A DNA stretch of 64,000 nt from Actinomycetes bacterium (GTDB lineage Bacteria; Actinomycetota; Thermoleophilia; RBG-16-64-13): NCBI GenBank assembly GCA_024637095.1, contig JAGXFV010000034.1, positions 1 to 64,000 of the forward strand, given 5' to 3'. The position numbers and the translations under genes were made by a program. Below are positions 57,253 to 64,000 of this stretch, in pieces (position 1 is the first letter of the stretch; every line of letters begins with the position of its first letter). The notes under the pieces are model-generated. The model was not told the origin of the DNA and made no database searches. It saw only the letters and a list, made by a program, of their open reading frames with translations.

Positions 57253-57321
57253 TACCGGTCTGACAGGTGGAGTCACCCGCCCGCCGCGCGGCGGGATGAC
57301 CATATAGAGGAAAGGTCCAGG

Positions 57322-59913
57322 ATGGCGCTGAAGTACGATCTGCAGGAGATCGAGGTCAAGTGGCAGGAGGTCTGGGAGCGGGAGAAGACCTTCGTGGCGC
57401 TGAACCCGAGCCAGGACGACGTCGATCCGGGGACCGAGGCCAGTTCCACCTACGTTCTCGAGATGTTCCCCTACCCCTCGGGTAGCGCCCATGTGGGCCA
57501 CGTCAAGAACTACATCGTCGGTGACGTGATCGCCCGAGTCCGCCGCCATCAGGGTAAGCGCGTGCTCCATCCCATGGGTTACGACGCCTTCGGTCTGAAC
57601 TCCGAGAACGTCGCCATCCAGACCGGCGAACACCCCGCGGCCTTCACCGAGCGGGCCATCTCCACCATCAACCGTCAGCTCCGCCGCTTGGGCGTCTCCA
57701 TCGACTGGACGCGAGAGTTGGCCACCAGTCGGCCCGAGTACTACAAGTGGACGCAGTGGCTGTTCATCCAGCTTTACAACAGAGGCCTGGCCTATAAGAA
57801 GGCCGCCCCGGTCAATTGGTGCCCCTCGTGCCAGACCGTGCTCGCCAACGAGCAGGTGATCGAGCAGCGCTGCGAGCGTTGCGACACCGAGGTCGAAACC
57901 AAGAAGCTCGAGCAGTGGTTCTTCCGCATCACCGACTACGCCGAACGCCTGTTGCAGGACTTCGACAAACTGGAGTCCTGGCCCGAACGGGTGATTACCA
58001 TGCAGCGCAACTGGATCGGGCGCTCTCAGGGCGCCGAGGTGGTCTTCCAAATCGCGCCCCTGGACTCCGAACAGTTCCCGGGTGTGGAGGACCTCTGCGG
58101 CTCGGAAGAGATGACCGTCTTCACCACGCGTCCCGACACGCTCTTCGGGGCCACTTTCTTCATACTGGCTCCGGAGCACCCGATGCTCGAGGACCTGGTG
58201 GCCGGTCTTCCTCAGCAGGAGGAAGTCATGCGCTACGCGCGCAGGGCGATGAATACGCCTCAGTTTGAGCGGGCCAACGCTGAGAAGGAGAAGACCGGGG
58301 TCTTCACCGGCCGCTACGCCGTTAACCCCGTCAACGGGCAGGACATCCCCATCTACGTCGCCGACTATGTGCTGATGGAGTACGGCACGGGCGCCATCAT
58401 GGCGGTCCCCGCCCACGACGAACGCGACTTCGAGTTCGCGAAGAAGTTCGATTTGCCCATTATTGAGGTGATCTCTTCGCCCGAGGAGTACAAGAACGAA
58501 GCCGGCGAGATGGCCGAGGCCTATGCCGGCGAGGGCGGGATGGTCAACTCTCCCGGCTTCGAAGGTCTCTCCAAGGAAGAGGGGATCGAGAAGGTCACCC
58601 AGTGGCTCAAGGAGCAGGGTAAAGCCGATTTCGCCGTCAACTACAAGCTGCGTGACTGGCTGGTGTCGCGGCAGCGCTACTGGGGCGCGCCTATCCCCAT
58701 CGTCTACTGCGAGACCTGCGGCGAGGTGCCCGTGACGGCGGAAGAGCTGCCGGTGCTTCTCCCGGAGATCAGCGATTATGCGCCCAAGGGACGTTCCCCC
58801 CTCGCTGCGGCCGAGGATTGGGTGAGCACCACCTGCCCTCGGTGCGGCAGCGAGACGGCCCGCCGCGAGACCGACACCATGGACACCTTCGTGGACTCGT
58901 CCTGGTATTACCTGCGCTACGTCTCGCCGTGGCGCAACGACGTCGCTTGGGACAGGGAGGCGGCCAACTACTGGTTGCCGGTCGATCAGTACATCGGAGG
59001 GGTCGAGCACGCGATTCTCCATCTGATGTACTCGCGGTTCTTCACCAAGGTGCTCTATGACCTGGGACTGGTCGATTTCGAGGAGCCCTTCCGCAACCTT
59101 TTTACTCAGGGGATGATCTATTACAAGGGCGCCAAGATGTCCAAGTCCAAGGGCAACGTGGTCAGTCCGGACGAGTACGTGCAACGATACGGAGCCGACG
59201 CCCTGCGCGCGTATGTCCTCTTTATGGGTCCCGCCGAGAGCGACGTCGAGTGGAGCGATCAGGGCATCGAAGGGATTCACCGCTTCCTGCAGCGCGTCTG
59301 GCGCCAGGTGACCGAGGCGATCGAGGCGGGCTGGTTCGGGACCCCTCTGGCGGGGGCCACCTTCTCCGCCGGTCCTCAGCCCGATCCCGACACCCTTACC
59401 GCCGACGAGCGTGCCCTGCTGGTCAAGACCAACCAGGTCATAGAGAAGGTGACCGACGACATCGTCGGGCGCTTCCACTTCAACACGGCGCTCGCCGCCA
59501 TCATGGAACTCAACAACGAGATCTCCGCGGCGAAGGGTGACGGCGAGGGGTTGGCGGCGACCGAGACCGGCCGGCGGGTGCTCATCGAGGCGCTCGAGTC
59601 CCTGATCCGGCTGCTAGAGCCTTTCGCTCCCCATATGTGCGCCGAACTCTGGGGGCTGCTGGGTCGTGAGCGCATCTGGGAGGAGCCCTGGCTCGAGGCC
59701 GACGAGCGCTTCTTGGAGCACGACACCGTGGAGATCGCGGTGCAGATCAACGGTAAGGTGCGGGACCGCGCCGAGGTGCCCGCCGAGGCGGATAAGGACG
59801 AGATACTGGCCGCTGCGAAGGAATTACCCGGTGTGCAACGTCACCTCGAGGGCAAGACCATCCTCAAGGAGATCGTCGTCCCGGGCAAGCTGGTCAACCT
59901 GGTGGTCCGGTAG
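57322..59913 (+). CDS. leuS: Leucyl-tRNA synthetase
   Basis: An 863-residue bacterial class Ia synthetase. The HIGH-type motif is SGSAHVGHVKNY (about residues 54-65), the zinc-type CPSC and CERCDTE near 172 and 190, the editing domain at about 220-420 (TTRPDTLFGATFF, GTGAIMAVPAHDERD), and KMSKS at 605-609. DSSWYYLRY and QYIGGVEHAILHLMYSRFF are typical. It starts ATG 57322 with AGGAAAGG upstream and ends at the EamA start. It charges the tRNA-Leu found at 29477-29562. Confidence 0.97.
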   Translation: MALKYDLQEIEVKWQEVWEREKTFVALNPSQDDVDPGTEASSTYVLEMFPYPSGSAHVGHVKNYIVGDVIARVRRHQGKRVLHPMGYDAFGLNSENVAIQTGEHPAAFTERAISTINRQLRRLGVSIDWTRELATSRPEYYKWTQWLFIQLYNRGLAYKKAAPVNWCPSCQTVLANEQVIEQRCERCDTEVETKKLEQWFFRITDYAERLLQDFDKLESWPERVITMQRNWIGRSQGAEVVFQIAPLDSEQFPGVEDLCGSEEMTVFTTRPDTLFGATFFILAPEHPMLEDLVAGLPQQEEVMRYARRAMNTPQFERANAEKEKTGVFTGRYAVNPVNGQDIPIYVADYVLMEYGTGAIMAVPAHDERDFEFAKKFDLPIIEVISSPEEYKNEAGEMAEAYAGEGGMVNSPGFEGLSKEEGIEKVTQWLKEQGKADFAVNYKLRDWLVSRQRYWGAPIPIVYCETCGEVPVTAEELPVLLPEISDYAPKGRSPLAAAEDWVSTTCPRCGSETARRETDTMDTFVDSSWYYLRYVSPWRNDVAWDREAANYWLPVDQYIGGVEHAILHLMYSRFFTKVLYDLGLVDFEEPFRNLFTQGMIYYKGAKMSKSKGNVVSPDEYVQRYGADALRAYVLFMGPAESDVEWSDQGIEGIHRFLQRVWRQVTEAIEAGWFGTPLAGATFSAGPQPDPDTLTADERALLVKTNQVIEKVTDDIVGRFHFNTALAAIMELNNEISAAKGDGEGLAATETGRRVLIEALESLIRLLEPFAPHMCAELWGLLGRERIWEEPWLEADERFLEHDTVEIAVQINGKVRDRAEVPAEADKDEILAAAKELPGVQRHLEGKTILKEIVVPGKLVNLVVR

Positions 59914-60912
59914 ATGAGTCGCACCGGCAAGCTGCCTCTGGCGGTCACCCTCCTCATGATGTTCTGCACCACCGCCTGGGGCGCGAACGTGGTCGCCATC
60001 AAGCTTTCGACGACCGGCATGCCGCCCATTATGACCGCGGGTATCCGCAATGCCGGGGCCGGAGTGCTGGTCGCCCTGTACATCTTCATGCGAGGAGGGG
60101 CCCTGTTCCACCGTGACAAGCGTTTTTGGCACGGAGTGGGGCTGGGCGGAGTCTTCGCGCTCAACTTCCTATGTCTGTACTTGGGGACGTCGCTAACCGA
60201 CGCGTCTCGGGCGGTCGTCCTGCTTTACACTCAGCCGCTGTTCGTGGCGCTAAGCGCCCATTTCCTCTTGCGCGGAGACCGCTTGACTCCGCTTAAAGCT
60301 GTCGGGCTCACGCTCGCGTTTCTGGGCGTGGCCGCGGTGTTCATGGGTCGGGGGGGAGGGAGTTCGGGCTCGCTCGAGGGCGACCTCCTGATGCTCTCCA
60401 CAGCGGTGGTTTGGGCGCTCAACACCGTCTACGCCAAGTGGGCGCTGACGGAGTACGACCTAGCTCCGCGCAACGCCCTACTCTATCAACTGGTGTTCTC
60501 CGCGCCTTTGCTCCTGGGGGCCGGCTGGCTCCTGGAGGGGGGCCGTGCCTGGAACCTGACCACCTCGGTGGTCTCGGCGGTGGGCTTCCAGATCGTCGTG
60601 GTCGCAGCGGTCAGCTATCTGGTGTGGTTCGAGTTGATCGAGCGTCACCCGGCCAGCGTGCTCTCCTCGTTCCTGCTTCTGACTCCACCGCTGGGCGTGC
60701 TCGCCGGTTGGGCCGTGCTCGGCGAACACGTCGACCTCTTTTTGGCCCTTGGGCTTGGCCTGATACTGGGCGGGCTCAATCTGGTCAGCCGGAACCCGCC
60801 GCGGTCGGACGGCTCGCGGCGCCCTCAATCCCCATCTGTTCATCAGCACGGCCCGCCGGTACGAGGTCTGGACATACTGGTGGGCGAACTGGAGCCCAGT
60901 TCCGAGGGATAG
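59914..60912 (+). CDS. EamA/DMT family transporter
   Basis: A 332-residue drug/metabolite-type permease with ten predicted membrane segments in two five-helix halves. N-terminal repeat: FCTTAWGANVVAIKLSTTGM, ALNFLCLYLGTSLTDASRAV and LLYTQPLFVALSAHFLLR. Second repeat: VVWALNTVYAKWAL and YLVWFELIERHPASVLSSFL. An extra hydrophilic C-terminus (about 295-332) is present. Substrate unknown, typically export of amino acids or metabolites. It begins directly at the leuS stop, so it may be cotranscribed. Confidence 0.88.
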   Translation: MSRTGKLPLAVTLLMMFCTTAWGANVVAIKLSTTGMPPIMTAGIRNAGAGVLVALYIFMRGGALFHRDKRFWHGVGLGGVFALNFLCLYLGTSLTDASRAVVLLYTQPLFVALSAHFLLRGDRLTPLKAVGLTLAFLGVAAVFMGRGGGSSGSLEGDLLMLSTAVVWALNTVYAKWALTEYDLAPRNALLYQLVFSAPLLLGAGWLLEGGRAWNLTTSVVSAVGFQIVVVAAVSYLVWFELIERHPASVLSSFLLLTPPLGVLAGWAVLGEHVDLFLALGLGLILGGLNLVSRNPPRSDGSRRPQSPSVHQHGPPVRGLDILVGELEPSSEG

Positions 60913-60952
60913 GCTCCAGGCTCAAGGTCCCAGGCTCCAGGCTCCAGGCTCC
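60911..60952. repeat. Six tandem heptamers after the EamA gene
   Basis: AGGCTCC is repeated six times in a row, units 2 and 3 with changes (AGGCTCA, AGGTCCC). It begins inside the EamA stop codon. Such arrays change length by slippage. Confidence 0.85.
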
Positions 60953-60995
60953 AGCGGTGCGGCCAGCGCCCTAGGGCCGGCGCCCAGTGCAGGGG

Positions 60996-61301
60996 CTAGC
61001 TCTGGTTTCGCTCCCGCTCCTCGACCGCGCCCATCGGGCAGTACTGTGCGCAGAGCAGGCAGCCGGTGCAGGCGTCCTCGTCGACTTTCCAACCGTGACT
61101 GCTGCCGCCGAAAAGGCCAAACAGGGGACCGCGCCCTTCGCCGGCGCCGGAGTCGTCCGGAACCACGGCGTTTTTGGGGCAGACCCGAACCACGGGGCAA
61201 CCGGGGGAACGATCGCATACCTCGGAATTTATGGTGGCTACGGGGCGCGCCTTCTTGCGATCTCTGGGGCCGGCAGTTTCGGTCGTGATCTCCCGCGGCA
61301 T
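60996..61301 (-). CDS. Small ferredoxin-like 4Fe-4S protein
   Basis: A 101-residue iron-sulfur protein. An N-terminal cluster region has CDRSPGCPVVRVCPKNAVV, and the C-terminal one CTGCLLCAQYCPMGAVE. A Gly-rich loop (about 52-70, GAGEGRGPLFGLFGGSS) separates them. The first motif has C-x5-C-x5-C spacing and is not the standard C-x2-C-x2-C-x3-C. A role in electron transfer is likely but the partner is unknown. A CsoR/CstR-like palindrome lies 39 bases upstream. Confidence 0.75.
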   Translation of the reverse strand: MPREITTETAGPRDRKKARPVATINSEVCDRSPGCPVVRVCPKNAVVPDDSGAGEGRGPLFGLFGGSSHGWKVDEDACTGCLLCAQYCPMGAVEERERNQS

Positions 61302-61339
61302 GCAGTTTCCTCCGTTGGAACTGGTGTGTGAGCGTGCGT

Positions 61340-61355
61340 ATACCCCAGGGGGTAT
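61340..61355. promoter_or_regulatory. CsoR/CstR-like palindrome upstream of the ferredoxin gene
   Basis: ATACCCCAGGGGGTAT is an inverted repeat of ATACCCC / GGGGTAT with a two-base centre. It resembles the G-tract operators of the CsoR/CstR/FrmR repressor family, which sense copper, persulfide or formaldehyde. It lies 39-54 bases before the start of the minus-strand ferredoxin gene. Confidence 0.5.
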
Positions 61356-61417
61356 GGTTGGTCAGTTTAGCGGAGCCCTCGCAAAACTACAAGAGAGAAA
61401 CCTAGCAATAGGTCGCT

Positions 61418-63445
61418 CTAGCGGGAGTCGTCACCCGGAGTCATGCCCGGCAGATCGCAGGGGATGACGGGGTGTTTCTTGAGCCACTCGGCGGCGATAG
61501 CCACCTGCCTTTGGAGTTCCTGGGGATCGAACTCCACCACCACGCTGTAACACCCCTCGGAGAGGTGGGTGCGTACCGGCTGGGAGCACTGCTGGAAGAG
61601 GTGGAGCATCAGCCGGTTGGTGGCGAGGATCTCCGCGGTGAAGCCCCGGATTCCGCGCTGCATGGCGAGTTCGATCATGTAGTCGAGCAGTATGGTGCCG
61701 ACGCCCCGGCGCTGCCAATCGTCCCTGACCAGTAGCGCCACCTCGGCCAGATTCGTGCTCGGGTTGAGGCTCCACTCCGCCAGCGCCACCAGCTTGTTGT
61801 GAGCGTCGTCGAAGGCGGCTAGGCTCATGGTCGAGCAGTAGTCCACGTTGACCACGCCCTGCCGCTCGCTGCGCGGGAGCGTTGTCTTGGTGTTCATGTA
61901 GCGTTGATAGAGACTCTGCTCGCTGGCGTCGTAGAAGAGGTCGCGGATCAGCGGCTCGTCGGTGGGGCGCAGAGGACGAATCGTCACCTGGCCTCCGTCG
62001 GGCAGTCCTTTGAAACGCTCCAACTCGTCGGGGTAACGGGCGCTGACCGGCGTCTGCTGATCCAGGAAGACATAACGGCGCTCCTTGGCGTGATCGAGGA
62101 GCTCGGTGCGGTGCTCTGGATGGGCGATCTGGATGAGGGCCATGGCCCGTTCCCGGATGGACTTGCCGTGCAGATAGGCAATCCCGTACTCGGTGACTAT
62201 GTAGTGGACGCTGCCCCGGGAGGTAACGACCCCCGCTCCTTCAGAAAGCACGGGAACGATGGTGCTGCTTCCGTCCGGCGCCACGGAGGAGAGGCATATC
62301 ACCGGCCGTCCTCCCCGCGAGCGCGACGCCCCCCTCACGAAGTCAACCTGCCCCCCGATGCCACTGTAGAAGCTGTATCCGAGCGAATCCGAGCACACCT
62401 GACCGGTCAGATCGATCTCGAGCGCCGAGTTCACCGCAACCATCTTGTCGTTCTGCCCAATCACGTAGGGGTCGTTGGTGTAGTCGGAGGGATGGAACTC
62501 GCACTGTGGGTTGTTGTCGACGAAAGCGAGCATTTCCGGCCCACCCAGACAGAAGGAGGCCACGATCTTGTCGCGGTGCAGGGTCTTGCGGGAGTTCGTG
62601 ATCACCCCGGCGTCGACAAGTTCGATCACGTCGGCCGTCAGCATTTCCGTGTGGATGCCCAGGTCTTTGCGGTCGTGCAGGAACTGCAGGATTGCGGGAG
62701 GGATGTGGCCGATACCGATCTGCAGGCAGGCCCCATGGCCCACCAGCTTGGCCGCCTGACGGCCGACCTCGAGGGCGGTTTCGTCGAGCGCGGGCGGGCG
62801 CCACTCGAGCAGGGGTTCCTCGAACTCGACGATGGCGTCCAGCTCGTCCACGTGAATGAAGCAGTCGCCCAGGGTGCGGGGCATGCTGGGATTGATCTGC
62901 GCGATGCGACAGCGGGCGGCTTCGGCCGCGGGCTTGGTGATGTCGACAGCGACGCCAAAGGAGCAGTAGCCGTGGGCGTCCGGAGGTGAAAGTTGAATGA
63001 GGGCCGTGTCGATCGACAGCTGGCCACTGCGGAAAAGTCGAGGCACTTCGGAAAGGTAGACCGGGGTGTAGTCGGCGCGGCCTTCGGCCACGTCGTTGCG
63101 TACGTCCGCTCCGATGAAGAAAGAGTTGAGGCGGAACGTCTCGCTGAAGCGGGGAGCGGTGTAGGGCGCTGTGCCCAGGGTCAGCAAGTGATAGACCTCG
63201 GTGTCGGCCAGACGGCTGCCCGCCTCGGTCAATTCGCGGACCAGCGCCTGCGGCTCTCCGCAGCCGGCGCCGATGAAGACATGGTCACCGCGGCGGATGA
63301 GCGCCAAGGCCTGGGGTAGAGAGCGCAGCTTGCTCTGGTATCGGTGCCGCCAGCTCTCGGGAGCCGCGCTGGGCGTGCGAGTTGCGATGGCCGCCTCCCT
63401 CTCCGGTTTCGAGTCCGCGCCTCGGCCTTGCTGCCCCCTGAACAA
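61418..63445 (-). CDS. Acetyl-CoA hydrolase/transferase fused to a GNAT acetyltransferase
   Basis: A 675-residue fusion. The N-terminal part (about 30-470) is a family I CoA-transferase of the acetyl-CoA hydrolase / 4-hydroxybutyrate CoA-transferase type: RRGDHVFIGAGCGEPQAL, LGIHTEMLTADVIELVDAG with the likely catalytic Glu, and SRGSVHYIVTEYGIAYLHG. The C-terminal part (about 480-640) is a GNAT domain: VTIRPLRPTDEPLIRDLF, LLVRDDWQRRGVGTILLDYM (acetyl-CoA loop). The start is uncertain: TTG 63445 is in frame without a clear ribosome binding site. It follows acs on the same strand, so acetate activation, CoA transfer and acetylation may be coordinated, for example Acs inactivation by lysine acetylation. 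Confidence 0.88.
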   Translation of the reverse strand: MFRGQQGRGADSKPEREAAIATRTPSAAPESWRHRYQSKLRSLPQALALIRRGDHVFIGAGCGEPQALVRELTEAGSRLADTEVYHLLTLGTAPYTAPRFSETFRLNSFFIGADVRNDVAEGRADYTPVYLSEVPRLFRSGQLSIDTALIQLSPPDAHGYCSFGVAVDITKPAAEAARCRIAQINPSMPRTLGDCFIHVDELDAIVEFEEPLLEWRPPALDETALEVGRQAAKLVGHGACLQIGIGHIPPAILQFLHDRKDLGIHTEMLTADVIELVDAGVITNSRKTLHRDKIVASFCLGGPEMLAFVDNNPQCEFHPSDYTNDPYVIGQNDKMVAVNSALEIDLTGQVCSDSLGYSFYSGIGGQVDFVRGASRSRGGRPVICLSSVAPDGSSTIVPVLSEGAGVVTSRGSVHYIVTEYGIAYLHGKSIRERAMALIQIAHPEHRTELLDHAKERRYVFLDQQTPVSARYPDELERFKGLPDGGQVTIRPLRPTDEPLIRDLFYDASEQSLYQRYMNTKTTLPRSERQGVVNVDYCSTMSLAAFDDAHNKLVALAEWSLNPSTNLAEVALLVRDDWQRRGVGTILLDYMIELAMQRGIRGFTAEILATNRLMLHLFQQCSQPVRTHLSEGCYSVVVEFDPQELQRQVAIAAEWLKKHPVIPCDLPGMTPGDDSR

Positions 63446-63519
63446 ACATATATCAGACGGTCCCTGCGGCCAAATCCGCCGTGGAGACGGGGGTGGGCCT
63501 GGCGATCGTTCATTGGGGC

Positions 63520-63553
63520 AAAAGCAAGGGGGACGGCCGAAGCCGCCCCCCTT
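63520..63553 (-). terminator. Rho-independent terminator after acs
   Basis: Minus strand: a 12-bp stem (63553-63542 with 63537-63526, one G-U) closed by the stable tetraloop TTCG, followed by GCTTTTG. It separates acs from the CoA-transferase gene. Confidence 0.8.
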
Positions 63554-63607
63554 TGCCGAAGCGGAGGTCCGCCGCCCCCGACAAGTGGGGGCGAGGTCTT
63601 CCGGGTG

Positions 63608-64000
63608 CTACTTGTCGGCGCCCGCCCTGTGATCCACCAGATTCTGCACCACGCTGGGATCGGCCAGTGTTGAGGTGTCGCCGAGTTCCTGGACTTCATT
63701 TGCCGCGATCTTCCGCAGAATCCGCCGCATGATCTTTCCGCTGCGGGTCTTGGGCAAGCCCGGCGCCCACTGGATGACGTCGGGCGTGGCGATCGGCCCG
63801 ATCTCCTTGCGCACGTGCTTGACGAGAGCCTGACGCAGGTCGTCCGATCCCTCGATGCCGGCGTTCAGGGTGACATAGGCGTAGATGCCCTGCCCCTTGA
63901 TGTCGTGTGGCATCCCTACCACCGCGGCTTCCGCCACCGCGTCGTGGCTGACCAGGGCCGACTCCACCTCGGCGGTACCCATGCGGTGCCCGGAGACGTT
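63608..64000 (-). CDS. acsA: Acetyl-CoA synthetase, C-terminal part
   Basis: The last 130 residues of an AMP-forming acetyl-CoA synthetase. The frame enters from base 64000 ([14 protein letters not shown]) and shows [19 protein letters not shown] and the hinge-lysine motif [17 protein letters not shown], whose lysine is the site of regulatory acetylation in other bacteria. It activates acetate with ATP. It is followed by a terminator, and then by the CoA-transferase-GNAT gene on the same strand. Confidence 0.95.
   Translation of the reverse strand, partial: NVSGHRMGTAEVESALVSHDAVAEAAVVGMPHDIKGQGIYAYVTLNAGIEGSDDLRQALVKHVRKEIGPIATPDVIQWAPGLPKTRSGKIMRRILRKIAANEVQELGDTSTLADPSVVQNLVDHRAGADK

Larger units (their letters stand above)
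56949..57321. other. Intergenic region between mgtC-like gene and leuS
   Basis: 373 bases holding a 16-base inverted repeat ATACCCCGACCGGTAT (57045-57060), a possible 25-residue gene (57105-57182), a predicted leuS promoter (57224-57252), and a hairpin CCCGCCGCGCGGCGGG (57280-57295), flanked by GTCA and TGAC, just before the leuS ribosome binding site. Confidence 0.6.

Noticed and set aside
57183-57321. T-box riboswitch before leuS
   Set aside because: No convincing AGGGTGGNACCGCG-type antiterminator or specifier loop; only GGTGGAGTCACC and a GC-rich hairpin are present.
57040-59478. Very long open frame (812 codons) antisense to leuS
   Set aside because: GC-rich shadow frame; no domain features, while leuS on the plus strand has all synthetase motifs.

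Overview
The window is GC-rich, gene-dense bacterial DNA with no prophage, insertion sequence or CRISPR array. Several traits point to a deep-branching, probably anaerobic or microaerophilic member of the Actinomycetota. These are the hisI-trpE linkage at the head of a trp operon, a BldD-like helix-turn-helix regulator, a DnaE2-type polymerase behind a Gram-positive type LexA box, a phosphofructokinase with the residues of pyrophosphate-dependent enzymes, and an HdrBC-type iron-sulfur protein next to a split glutamate synthase. This placement is an inference from gene content; no 16S gene or ribosomal protein operon is present to fix it.

Layout. 1-3125 (-) is a truncated dnaE2, with an SOS box inside its promoter and a divergent DUF488 gene. 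4131-7927 (+) is a possible cell-surface redox pair: a multicopper oxidase with C-terminal SLH repeats and a lipoprotein with two cytochrome P460 domains. 8621-9819 (+) is msrB-msrA. In msrA the catalytic cysteine codon is an in-frame TGA followed by a bacterial-type SECIS hairpin, so it very probably encodes a selenoprotein; this is the most striking feature of the window. 9833-14401 holds small genes: a secreted protein, a QueG-like ferredoxin, a hydrolase, DUF523, a PP-loop thiolase-like enzyme and a pyruvate-kinase-C-like protein. 14405-17660 (-) is a MacB-like ABC exporter plus cinA.

17976-26589 (+) is hisIE-trpE-trpG-trpD-trpC-usp-trpF-trpB-trpA, tightly packed with overlapping stops and starts and with a universal stress protein inserted. 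26576-29429 (-) has the BldD-like regulator, pfkA and a lipoprotein, with tandem repeats between regulator and pfkA. A tRNA-Leu(CAA) follows. 29800-34774 (+) is livKHMGF, running into hyuA-hyuB and an enolase-superfamily gene, which together look like uptake and hydrolysis or racemisation of hydantoin- or oxoproline-like compounds.

39808-48173 (+) is a nitrogen-assimilation block: HdrBC fusion, three-part glutamate synthase (glutaminase, ferredoxin-FMN and GXGXG subunits), glutamine synthetase I, then after a strong terminator a second divergent FMN glutamate-synthase-like protein. 48305-59913 (+) is informational: polA, rpsA, coaE, a lytic transglycosylase, uvrB and leuS, with an mgtC-like gene on the minus strand between uvrB and leuS. 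59914-64000 has an EamA transporter (+) and, on the minus strand, acs (truncated), an acetyl-CoA hydrolase/transferase-GNAT fusion and a small ferredoxin preceded by a CsoR/CstR-like palindrome.
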